Below are positions 11,401 to 21,186 of a stretch of DNA of 64,000 nucleotides, one piece after another. Positions within the stretch are counted from its first letter, which is position 1. The number at the start of each line of letters is the position of its first letter. Position numbers and translations under genes: made by a program. The stretch is from assembly GCA_037178625.1 (NCBI GenBank), contig CM074132.1, forward strand, positions 1,798,001 to 1,862,000. The letters are read 5' to 3'. This stretch comes from Skeletonema tropicum (Eukaryota > Bacillariophyta > Thalassiosirophyceae > Thalassiosirales > Thalassiosiraceae). The notes below the pieces were generated by a model, which was given only the letters and a program-made list of their open reading frames with translations, was not told the origin of the DNA and did no database searches.

Positions 11401-14400
11401 CACAACCATCTTCGGCTCCCTCGTTGAATCCATCACTATCTACGTCTCCTTCATCAGAGCCTAGTGGACAACCATCTTCGGCTCCCTCGTTGAATCCATC
11501 ACTATCTACGTCTCCTTCTTCTGAACCAAGTGCACAACCATCTTCGGCTCCCTCGTTGAATCCATCACTATCTACGTCTCCTTCTTCTGAACCAAGTGGA
11601 CAACCATCTTCGACTCCTTCATTGAATCCATCGTTGTCTAGTGCTCCTTCTTCTGAACCAAGTGCACAACCATCTTCGGCTCCCTCGTTGAATCCATCAC
11701 TATCTACGTCTCCTTCATCAGAGCCTAGTGGACAACCATCTTCGACTCCTTCATTGAATCCATCGTTGTCTAGTGCTCCTTCTTCTGAACCAAGTGCACA
11801 ACCATCTTCGGCTCCCTCGTTGAATCCATCACTATCTACGTCTCCTTCATCAGAGCCTAGTGGACAACCATCTTCGACTCCTTCATTGAATCCATCGTTG
11901 TCTAGTGCTCCTTCTTCTGAACCAAGTGCACAACCATCTTCGGCTCCCTCGTTGAATCCATCACTATCTACGTCTCCTTCATCAGAGCCTAGTGGACAAC
12001 CATCTTCGACTCCTTCATTGAATCCATCGTTGTCTAGTGCTCCTTCTTCTGAACCAAGTGCACAACCATCTTCGGCTCCCTCGTTGAATCCATCACTATC
12101 TACGTCTCCTTCATCAGAGCCTAGTGGACAACCATCTTCGACTCCTTCATTGAATCCATCGTTGTCTAGTGCTCCTTCTTCTGAACCAAGTGCACAACCA
12201 TCTTCGGCTCCCTCGTTGAATCCATCACTATCTACGTCTCCTTCATCAGAGCCTAGTGGACAACCATCTTCGGCTCCCTCGTTGAATCCATCACTATCTA
12301 CGTCTCCTTCTTCTGAACCAAGTGCACAACCATCTTCGGCTCCCTCGTTGAATCCATCACTATCTACGTCTCCTTCTTCTGAACCAAGTGGACAACCATC
12401 TTCGACTCCTTCATTGAATCCATCGTTGTCTAGTGCTCCTTCTTCGGAACCAAGTGCACAACCATCTTCGGCTCCCTCGTTGAATCCATCACTATCTACG
12501 TCTCCTTCATCAGAGCCTAGTGGACAACCATCTTCGACTCCTTCATTGAATCCATCGTTGTCTAGTGCTCCTTCTTCTGAACCAAGTGCACAACCATCTT
12601 CGGCTCCCTCGTTGAATCCATCACTATCTACGTCTCCTTCATCAGAGCCTAGTGGACAACCATCTTCGACTCCTTCATTGAATCCATCGTTGTCTAGTGC
12701 TCCTTCTTCTGAACCAAGTGCACAACCATCTTCGGCTCCCTCGTTGAATCCATCACTATCTACGTCTCCTTCATCAGAGCCTAGTGGACAACCATCTTCG
12801 ACTCCTTCATTGAATCCATCGTTGTCTAGTGCTCCTTCTTCTGAACCAAGTGCACAACCATCTTCGGCTCCCTCGTTGAATCCATCACTATCTACGTCTC
12901 CTTCATCAGAGCCTAGTGGACAACCATCTTCGACTCCTTCATTGAATCCATCGTTGTCTAGTGCTCCTTCTTCTGAACCAAGTGCACAACCATCTTCGGC
13001 TCCCTCGTTGAATCCATCACTATCTACGTCTCCTTCATCAGAGCCTAGTGGACAACCATCTTCGACTCCTTCATTGAATCCATCGTTGTCTAGTGCTCCT
13101 TCTTCTGAACCAAGTGCACAACCATCTTCGGCTCCCTCGTTGAATCCATCACTATCTACGTCTCCTTCATCAGAGCCTAGTGGACAACCATCTTCGACTC
13201 CTTCATTGAATCCATCGTTGTCTAGTGCTCCTTCTTCTGAACCAAGTGCACAACCATCTTCGGCTCCCTCGTTGAATCCATCACTATCTACGTCTCCTTC
13301 ATCAGAGCCTAGTGGACAACCATCTTCGACTCCTTCATTGAATCCATCGTTGTCTAGTGCTCCTTCTTCTGAACCAAGTGCACAACCATCTTCGGCTCCC
13401 TCGTTGAATCCATCACTATCTACGTCTCCTTCATCAGAGCCTAGTGGACAACCATCTTCGACTCCTTCATTGAATCCATCGTTGTCTAGTGCTCCTTCTT
13501 CTGAACCAAGTGCACAACCATCTTCGGCTCCCTCGTTGAATCCATCACTATCTACGTCTCCTTCATCAGAGCCTAGTGGACAACCATCTTCGACTCCTTC
13601 ATTGAATCCATCGTTGTCTAGTGCTCCTTCTTCTGAACCAAGTGCACAACCATCTTCGGCTCCCTCGTTGAATCCATCACTATCTACGTCTCCTTCATCA
13701 GAGCCTAGTGGACAACCATCTTCGACTCCTTCATTGAATCCATCGTTGTCTAGTGCTCCTTCTTCTGAACCAAGTGCACAACCATCTTCGGCTCCCTCGT
13801 TGAATCCATCACTATCTACGCCTCCTTCATCAGAGCCTAGTGGACAACCATCTTCGACTCCTTCATTGAATCCATCGTTGTCTAGTGCTCCTTCTTCTGA
13901 ACCAAGTGCACAACCATCTTCGGCTCCCTCGTTGAATCCATCACTATCTACGTCTCCTTCATCAGAGCCTAGTGGACAACCATCTTCGACTCCTTCATTG
14001 AATCCATCGTTGTCTAGTGCTCCTTCTTCTGAACCAAGTGCACAACCATCTTCGGCTCCCTCGTTGAATCCATCACTATCTACGTCTCCTTCATCAGAGC
14101 CTAGTGGACAACCATCTTCGACTCCTTCATTAAATCCATCGTTGTCTAGTGCTCCTTCTTCTGAACCAAGTGCACAACCATCTTCGGCTCCCTCGTTGAA
14201 TCCATCACTATCTACGTCTCCTTCATCAGAGCCTAGTGGACAACCATCTTCGACTCCTTCATTGAATCCATCGTTGTCTAGTGCTCCTTCTTCTGAACCA
14301 AGTGCACAACCATCTTCGGCTCCCTCGTTGAATCCATCACTATCTACGTCTCCTTCTTCTGAACCAAGTGGACAACCATCTTCGACTCCTTCATTGAATC

Positions 14401-15628
14401 CATCGTTGTCTAGTGCTCCTTCTTCTGAACCAAGTGCACAACCATCTTCGGCTCCCTCGTTGAATCCATCACTATCTACGTCTCCTTCATCAGAGCCTAG
14501 TGGACAACCATCTTCGACTCCTTCATTGAATCCATCGTTGTCTAGTGCTCCTTCTTCTGAACCAAGTGCACAACCATCTTCGGCTCCCTCGTTGAATCCA
14601 TCACTATCTACGTCTCCTTCATCAGAGCCTAGTGGACAACCATCTTCGACTCCTTCATTGAATCCATCGTTGTCTAGTGCTCCTTCTTCTGAACCAAGTG
14701 CACAACCATCTTCGGCTCCCTCTTTGAATCCATCACTATCTACGTCTCCTTCATCAGAGCCTAGTGGACAACCATCTTCGACTCCTTCATTGAATCCATC
14801 GTTGTCTAGTGCTCCTTCTTCTGAACCAAGTGCACAACCATCTTCGGCTCCCTCGTTGAATCCATCACTATCTACGTCTCCTTCATCAGAGCCTAGTGGA
14901 CAACCATCTTCGACTCCTTCATTGAATCCATCGTTGTCTAGTGCTCCTTCTTCTGAACCAAGTGCACAACCATCTTCGGCTCCCTCGTTGAATCCATCAC
15001 TATCTACGTCTCCTTCATCAGAGCCTAGTGGACAACCATCTTCGACTCCTTCATTGAATCCATCGTTGTCTAGTGCTCCTTCTTCTGAACCAAGTGCACA
15101 ACCATCTTCGGCTCCCTCGTTGAATCCATCACTATCTACGTCTCCTTCATCAGAGCCTAGTGGACAACCATCTTCGACTCCTTCATTGAATCCATCGTTG
15201 TCTAGTGCTCCTTCTTCTGAACCAAGTGCACAACCATCTTCGGCTCCCTCGTTGAATCCATCACTATCTACGTCTCCTTCATCAGAGCCTAGTGGACAAC
15301 CATCTTCGACTCCTTCATTGAATCCATCGTTGTCTAGTGCTCCTTCTTCTGAACCAAGTGCACAACCATCTTCGGCTCCCTCGTTGAATCCATCACTATC
15401 TACGTCTCCTTCATCAGAGCCTAGTGGACAACCATCTTCGACTCCTTCATTGAATCCATCGTTGTCTAGTGCTCCTTCTTCTGAACCAAGTGCACAACCA
15501 TCTTCGGCTCCCTCGTTGAATCCATCACTATCTACGTCTCCTTCATCAGAGCCTAGTGGACAACCATCTTCGACTCCTTCATTGAATCCATCGTTGTCTA
15601 GTGCTCCTTCTTCTGAACCAAGTGCACA
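7923..15628 (+). CDS. Giant Pro-Ser repeat membrane protein, gene A (3' end in gap)
   Basis: This is a predicted single-pass protein cut off by the assembly gap. From the first in-frame ATG (7923) come, in order: three 64-residue acidic repeats; a Ser/Thr/Gln-rich region; a basic KRQRPRRKGTK stretch; a membrane segment around codons 345-370 (nt 8954-9030); two Ca-type repeats (DSDGDGISDG, DTDGDGLTDG; nt 9076-9180); and then about 46 near-identical 44-residue Pro-Ser units. The basic-then-hydrophobic order and absence of a signal peptide suggest a type II anchor with the Ser/Pro stalk outside or in the secretory lumen. The frame is open upstream to a TTG at 7851, but the ATG used by gene B (36584) is changed here to an AAAGTG context, so translation probably begins at 7923. 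No C-terminal domain is visible; in gene B it is a lectin. Function is inferred only. Confidence 0.85.
9539..15628 (+). repeat. 132-bp tandem repeat array of gene A (about 46 units)
   Basis: The period is exactly 132 bp (44 codons), made of two alternating 66-bp half-units: SSEPSGQPSSTPSLNPSLSS-type and SSEPSAQPSSAPSLNPSLST-type. Units are nearly identical even at third codon positions. Alternation slips near 11461 and again exactly 792 bp (6 units) later near 12253, which points to duplication of a multi-unit block. The array ends at the gap, so its true length is unknown. Confidence 0.97.
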
Positions 15629-16128
15629 NNNNNNNNNNNNNNNNNNNNNNNNNNNNNNNNNNNNNNNNNNNNNNNNNNNNNNNNNNNNNNNNNNNNNNNN
15701 NNNNNNNNNNNNNNNNNNNNNNNNNNNNNNNNNNNNNNNNNNNNNNNNNNNNNNNNNNNNNNNNNNNNNNNNNNNNNNNNNNNNNNNNNNNNNNNNNNNN
15801 NNNNNNNNNNNNNNNNNNNNNNNNNNNNNNNNNNNNNNNNNNNNNNNNNNNNNNNNNNNNNNNNNNNNNNNNNNNNNNNNNNNNNNNNNNNNNNNNNNNN
15901 NNNNNNNNNNNNNNNNNNNNNNNNNNNNNNNNNNNNNNNNNNNNNNNNNNNNNNNNNNNNNNNNNNNNNNNNNNNNNNNNNNNNNNNNNNNNNNNNNNNN
16001 NNNNNNNNNNNNNNNNNNNNNNNNNNNNNNNNNNNNNNNNNNNNNNNNNNNNNNNNNNNNNNNNNNNNNNNNNNNNNNNNNNNNNNNNNNNNNNNNNNNN
16101 NNNNNNNNNNNNNNNNNNNNNNNNNNNN
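15629..16128. other. Assembly gap of exactly 500 N
   Basis: The gap lies inside the 132-bp array. A run of exactly 500 N is normally a placeholder for unknown size. Sequence after it does not resemble the end of gene B, so the missing part may be longer than 500 bp and may contain the rest of gene A. Any reading frame crossing the Ns is meaningless. Confidence 0.98.
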
Positions 16129-16715
16129 TTCTTCAGGATCGTCCATTGTCCGCGGAGCCTTGCAGCTTGTATGGCATTCGACAGATTATTGCTTACTTTA
16201 GAGTAGAGGAGTGCAAAATTATTAATTTTGGGCTTCGACAGTGCATTCCACTAGTTCCGATAGAGGTAATGTCGAAAAGAATTTTCGAAAAATTCCTTCT
16301 GGAAGCTACAAAAAGTGGTTTTCAAACTTTTATGTAGGATTTGAAAGCAAACGTACAGTATGTAGGCACACAGCGTGGTGTTGTGTGTTTCTCGTTTCTC
16401 CTGAGGGAGAAAGTCTCACCAGGTCTGCCGGAATTTGATTGGGGTGACGTGAGACGTTTGACAGATGTCGCAGTGTAGATAATGCGTGTGTCAGCATCCT
16501 TACTTACAAGGTTGACAGGTACAATCAAATCCCACGAACTATCCCACCAATTTTGCTTATCCCCCCAAAGACGTGGTTAGACATACAACACCAAACAGAG
16601 CGGAATTGCATCCGTTTTCCGTTTTCCAGCAGTGTTGTTTCATCTCTTGATGGTACATATACAACCCAATACCCAATTGCAGCAGCTGATCGGCCCTCGG
16701 GGCCCCGGGTCGAAA
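16129..16715. other. Segment between gap and inverted unit A, no gene seen
   Basis: No convincing coding region was found. It contains a 36-bp sequence (16359-16394) whose exact reverse complement is at 34197-34232, on the far side of the repeat cluster. It also has a GC-rich GGCCCTCGGGGCC motif (about 16692-16704), which recurs inverted near the inner end of unit A. Confidence 0.6.
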
Positions 16716-17177
16716 CAAGCGCAGTGAAGTGTCGATAACGGGGCCGGGAGGTGCCCAACCCCTTATGGTCACAAATTCTCCATTTTTTTCCAAACTTTTT
16801 TCTACAGGGATCTTGGTAGGAATCAGTATAGTAGCTGTTTAGTGAGAAAGTTTACCTGCTGGACACGTAGAGGCTCTGTAGACCATACCGCTGTAGGATT
16901 TGTACTTGTTCCTACGTAGAAAGCAAGAAGTACCTGGCTTAAATGCGCTTTTTACAGAAATTGATTGGCTATATCTGTCGAGGATACCATCATTTGCAGA
17001 AAGAAATACAGGTACATTGTCATTATAGGTGACATGTTTCTTCATCACGAGAAATATTCTCCCTTTGTTGAATCCTTTATTGATTGTCGTTAATTTGTCA
17101 TGTCGATTGATAATAAATTTGTCTTGAAGACAAATTTATTTTCCATGCAAGTTGTGAATATCGCATTGTATCGTCCA

Positions 17178-17879
17178 CTAGGCAAAATAATCGCGTGGCA
17201 ATTGGTATTCTTTCTTCGTTTCTTTCCATTTTTTGTTTGGGCTGGTTATGATTTCGGTGATGCGGTTCGTCAGGTCCTCTCTATTCTTTATTAAAGTACC
17301 ACTCACTGCCTTTTGATAAGTTGTTTTCGTCATTTCATCAAGCTTTCTTTTGTTGTATCTTGTCTTGGTTTCTTCTGCCTTGCCGTCAAGGTACTTGACC
17401 CATTTGTCCCGCTTCTTGAAGAGTTTGCAGAGTTGGCCATCTTGGTTCGTCTTGCAATTGTGTAACCGTTCTACAGACACGCTCGGCCCTGTCCAATAAA
17501 TGGCACTATCCGTCGGGTGCATAACATTTTTGGAACCAAGTGTTTTGCCCCTGCTGGTAGCAACGTATCCTGTCCCAAGGCACTGGCTTCTCTCCCAGAG
17601 CTCATCTGACGGATCTATCACCATGCGATTCCATCGATCGTCCTTGCCGAACCCGGCCTCCATGCCCTGGCAGCGGTGTATTGTGATTGCGAATGCAATT
17701 TGCAGGGGCATGAACGTGGCAGTACAGCATCCTTTGTTGCAGATGTGAGTGTAGGGTGGTATTGGCACGTGCTGAGTGGAGTGGTGGAGTGGAGTGATTA
17801 CAAATTTGTGTAAAGAGGGATGATTGATCAGTGCCATGCTATATTTCGAATTCAAGAATACATTTCTACATTCACTCAC
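17178..17879 (-). pseudogene. Pif1/Helitron-type helicase C-terminal fragment (A1 copy)
   Basis: The frame encodes about 233 residues matching the C-terminal part of the helicase in 30296-31474. It includes the AFAITIHRCQGMEAG stretch (superfamily 1B motif near the helicase C-terminus) and GYVATSRGKTLGS. The Walker A and B half is absent, and a 739-bp deletion, apparently at an AAAAG-type microhomology near 17886-17895, joins it out of context to the upstream frame (17876-18667). It cannot encode a working helicase. It is probably a transposon relic. Confidence 0.75.
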
Positions 17880-18667
17880 CGTTGGATTCCCTTTTCCGAC
17901 AGCTCTCCCAACATAGATCCAATAGTTCCAGACGCTTTTGTGTTCTGTGGAATTTCTCCAACTCCAACTGGCCGAGCTGCATTGCCATTATTGCTACGAA
18001 ATACACCAGCATCGTCTGCTTCCAAGGGGGCGTTATCAACATTACCAACACCCATATTGGTGCCATCATTATCACGTTCTCCTGACAGTCTAGCAACCGA
18101 AGTAGCATTACGACACGGATAATCCTTCACGGTAGAACCAGAAGACTCATGAAACAGGCGGTCGAGACATCTGCGCGGAAGTCTACTGGTAGACGGAGAA
18201 TCATATAAATGATCGCGAATGGTTTGGCGGCCCACAAGACTGCGATCTTCTGAGCAGCGGCGATATGCGCGAACAGTAGCAGGTTGTTCCCCAGCATGAT
18301 ACAGCAATGCCGGAAGATTAGTTGGGTCAACTGCTGACTCCTCATCAGAAGGAGTAGACGCTGGTATGTCCGTTTCAGACGGATGATGAGTATTCACTGG
18401 AGTTGCGGCACTACCATTGCTCTCTTTAGGGCACTGCTGTTCGATGTCATAATTTTTTGATGATTGCTTTAACTTTAACAAAGAACTCGCCTGCTCGACA
18501 ACGTCATAATCATTATTATTATCGCATGATCTCCATGATTTGCATGATGCATCAAATGCTTCTGCCTGCTCAAAGTTAGTGCATCTAACATGAGCGGGAG
18601 AGATGCAATCGCCTTGCTTTGTCTGCAGAAGAGATATCATGCTCGTTCTTGTTGTTGTCGACAACAT
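17876..18667 (-). CDS. Hypothetical protein of unit A (A1 copy)
   Basis: The frame encodes 263 codons and matches 29246-30136 apart from the last residues, which are altered by the 739-bp deletion. The product is hydrophilic and rich in Ser, Asn and Asp. I recognise no domain. It lies directly before the helicase fragment on the same strand and may be the upstream exon or N-terminal region of the same transposon protein. Not recognised as a known family. Confidence 0.4.
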   Translation of the reverse strand: MLSTTTRTSMISLLQTKQGDCISPAHVRCTNFEQAEAFDASCKSWRSCDNNNDYDVVEQASSLLKLKQSSKNYDIEQQCPKESNGSAATPVNTHHPSETDIPASTPSDEESAVDPTNLPALLYHAGEQPATVRAYRRCSEDRSLVGRQTIRDHLYDSPSTSRLPRRCLDRLFHESSGSTVKDYPCRNATSVARLSGERDNDGTNMGVGNVDNAPLEADDAGVFRSNNGNAARPVGVGEIPQNTKASGTIGSMLGELSEKGIQR

Positions 18668-19029
18668 CTTTTTTGTTGCCCGCTGTCACACCGCCATTGC
18701 TGAAGTAAATGAAAATAGGGATAAGTAAGGATAAGTGATTAGTTTTTGACATGACGACATTCATATGGGAGAAACAATACCAGTTCAAGTTTAAAATAAA
18801 TTTGCATACATCACAATTTTATTGTTTTTGGCATGAACTCTATGGAAGGTTAATACCACACAGCAAAAAGCGACTTAAATGTAGATGAATGAGCGATCCT
18901 TTCTATGTTCGTACGATCACTCTACGTAATGTTTTACGCAGTGTTAAGCGTTTCGCTTATACATGAAATTCTGAATCACATAAGACGCTTCTTCCAATTT
19001 CAGCTCATCTTAACAATACACTTTCGGAC

Positions 19030-19545
19030 TTACCCATTAGACAATACGCTGGAACACTCTGGAGCAGCCAACGACTGCAAGTTATGACTGTTATTTACAC
19101 AACGGCCATAATTCATTATTCCAGCTTTGCTTTCTGCATCCGATTTGTAGAACTGAGCCGAGCTTGAACCGTTACAGGTAACGTTGCGATTGGAAATGAC
19201 ATTGTAAGCGATAGATAATTGTTCCTGTCTGGTGCGATATAGATCCATTACGCATCCTAGCTCAGACAATACATGTTTTAGTTCACGCATATTGCAAGAG
19301 GAAAGAACAAGCCTCAGAAGAGTATGTGGATCAGTAGAGTGTTCGAAGCATGGATTGCGCGATGATTGTAATTCTACTATTTCGCGGAAGATATGATCGC
19401 CTACACGCACTTTCGGCCATTGGACTTTGTAAATTATTTGACGAATAGACAGAAATGAGCATCTAACACCCTTCCGAGCGCTCTTGCTGTTCACGTCGGA
19501 ACAGGATGGTTGCTGTTGCTGCGCTTTCTCTCTTGAAGTGTGCAT
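19030..19545 (-). CDS. Hypothetical ORF, present only in A1
   Basis: This 171-codon frame lies mostly within the roughly 582 bp that the direct copy A2 lacks. The product has no recognisable domain. With the next frame (19597-19896) it may represent one protein interrupted by an intron or a frameshift. If the longer A1 form is ancestral, A2 lost this part by deletion. Confidence 0.3.
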   Translation of the reverse strand: MHTSREKAQQQQPSCSDVNSKSARKGVRCSFLSIRQIIYKVQWPKVRVGDHIFREIVELQSSRNPCFEHSTDPHTLLRLVLSSCNMRELKHVLSELGCVMDLYRTRQEQLSIAYNVISNRNVTCNGSSSAQFYKSDAESKAGIMNYGRCVNNSHNLQSLAAPECSSVLSNG

Positions 19546-19596
19546 ATTTTATACGGTCAATTTTGTTCGTGGTTTGGTTATGCCGGTCCGTAATGG

Positions 19597-19896
19597 TCAC
19601 ATATTTAAGATATTGATTTGCGTGCGAGGAATGTCATACGCAAGCCACTCATTATTATTTATGCACTCTTCTAATTGCATGTGGTGTTCCGTAGCATGAT
19701 AGTCGATGAGTGGCTGCGCGGAAAAGTCACGGATGGCGACATGTTCTTCCTGCCAGCAGAGAAGCTGACACGTTGAAGTTAGGAGAGGAACAAGTGACGT
19801 CATATATTTGAGAATATGTAAAACGCGATCGGTATAAAGTACTGTCAAACGCGATCGGTAAATTATTTCGTCAAAAAGCCAACTCGGTTTTTGCAT
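19597..19896 (-). CDS. Hypothetical ORF of unit A (A1 copy)
   Basis: The frame encodes 99 codons, beginning MQKPSWLFDEIIYRS. The first 75 residues are identical in the A2 copy (28599-28832), where the frame ends early at the indel. No domain is recognised. Conservation of the frame between the copies may only reflect recent duplication. Confidence 0.3.
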   Translation of the reverse strand: MQKPSWLFDEIIYRSRLTVLYTDRVLHILKYMTSLVPLLTSTCQLLCWQEEHVAIRDFSAQPLIDYHATEHHMQLEECINNNEWLAYDIPRTQINILNM

Positions 19897-21029
19897 GATC
19901 GATGATCGTGCAGAAAAAGAGAAAAAGATGCCACCACAATGGCCTACAATGGCACCCCTAGTATGGCCGCCTATCTCAGTCCATGAGTATATTTCATAAG
20001 GTATCGATGGCCCATCCCTTAAACGACATTATGGCGATTTTTTCGCAGCAGTGTGGCGTTTCGGCTGCTGTAGGGGTGGAGATAATATCATTGCAATCCA
20101 CTTCATTGAGATTTGAAATGAAAACAACCACCTTCCCTGCACCCATCGAAGATGATAAACATCTATAGGCACTACCCCTCCGCTACCCATCGCCGATGAT
20201 AATATGAAGTGAGATTCTGGTTGCTCGGAATGACCATTAAAGCCCCCCCACACCTCCAAAATACCAAGGACACAAGATGTGCACAAAATTGCATAAATAA
20301 TTTGACACTCTAACACAACAATAAGCCTGTAGACGGCGGATCGAGCGGCTCTAAAGACCGCAACTCATCAACATTATTATATATAAGAAGTGTCGGCTAT
20401 TTATTGTCCATAATATTGCAATAGGCTGGATAAAAATAGCAACATCATAGACAGAAATGACATTTATGTAGCATGTATTAGTCATTTATTTATGCGGTGT
20501 AGACAGTTGTAATAATAAAACCCTGCGGCTGAATAGTTGCAAAGGGTGTTGTCTGCGATATAGTTCACTGGATATTACTATTGGTAGGGTTTGTGCAACG
20601 TGGTGGCTATGAGAGTAGCGGCTATGATGTTAGATACTGACTGTCGAACGAAAAAACATGCATGCATGCAGTTGTGCTCGGAAAGCGCGCTGCACTTTTT
20701 TGTTAGCTGCTATCAAAATCTTATGCATCTACGATGCAATTTTGCTTGGAACGGCTCTAAGTAAGTAAGTGAGTATGTACTATAAAACGTTTCTGTTATA
20801 AGAATGTTATTAAACAAGCATTGCAGAGCAACTTTATAGACGGATACATTGCAAAAAAAAATCCAACACGAAATCCACAGAATAATTTTGTCATCATGAC
20901 ACATTTATGTTACAACAACAAGCATTGCAGAGCAAATTTATAGACGGGTACATTGCACAAAAAAAAAACAGGCCCCGAGGGCCCGCGCCGCACTACACAC
21001 CATACACAACACGCAGTCACAAATCGCCG

Positions 21030-21037
21030 CGCGCACC
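21030..21037. repeat. 8-bp target duplication of hAT, left
   Basis: CGCGCACC directly flanks the left end of the hAT transposon and is repeated at 24276-24283. The uninterrupted site is present in the homologous copies at 27453-27470 and 33817-33834. Confidence 0.95.
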
Positions 21038-21055
21038 TAGCGTAATGGAATTTCA
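21038..21055 (+). repeat. hAT terminal inverted repeat, left
   Basis: TAGCGTAATGGAATTTCA is the exact reverse complement of 24258-24275. Confidence 0.95.
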
Positions 21056-21186
21056 CCATTTTTGGAGGGGGTTGAAAATTGCAGGTTGAAATTTCAGAAA
21101 TTTCAGAAATTTCAAGGGATTAAATTTCACTCTAGCTTATCCTGAGATAGTCGTAATACTTTGCACTCTGCAGTCAACACATCACT

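Larger units (their letters stand above)
16716..21037 (-). repeat. Unit A, inverted copy (A1)
   Basis: This is the reverse complement of 27453-31936, collinear over its whole length with high identity. Relative to the direct copy it lacks 739 bp within the helicase region (the equivalent of 30024-30762) and carries about 582 bp more around 19093-19674. Its inner end is split by the hAT insertion; the last 8 bp (TATGAAAT on the minus strand) lie at 24284-24291. Confidence 0.93.

Noticed and set aside
9539..15628. CRISPR-like or satellite array
   Set aside because: The period is an exact multiple of three and reads as one continuous Pro-Ser protein. There are no spacers, and this is a coding minisatellite.
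15598..16337. Open frames reading across the N gap, including an apparent end of gene A at 16337
   Set aside because: Frame continuity through Ns is artificial; the true gap size is unknown.
16692..16704. GGCCCTCGGGGCC outside A1 and its inverted match near 20975-20990 as transposon termini
   Set aside because: The motif is short and GC-palindromic, and it lies outside one A border but inside the other. No target duplication accompanies it.
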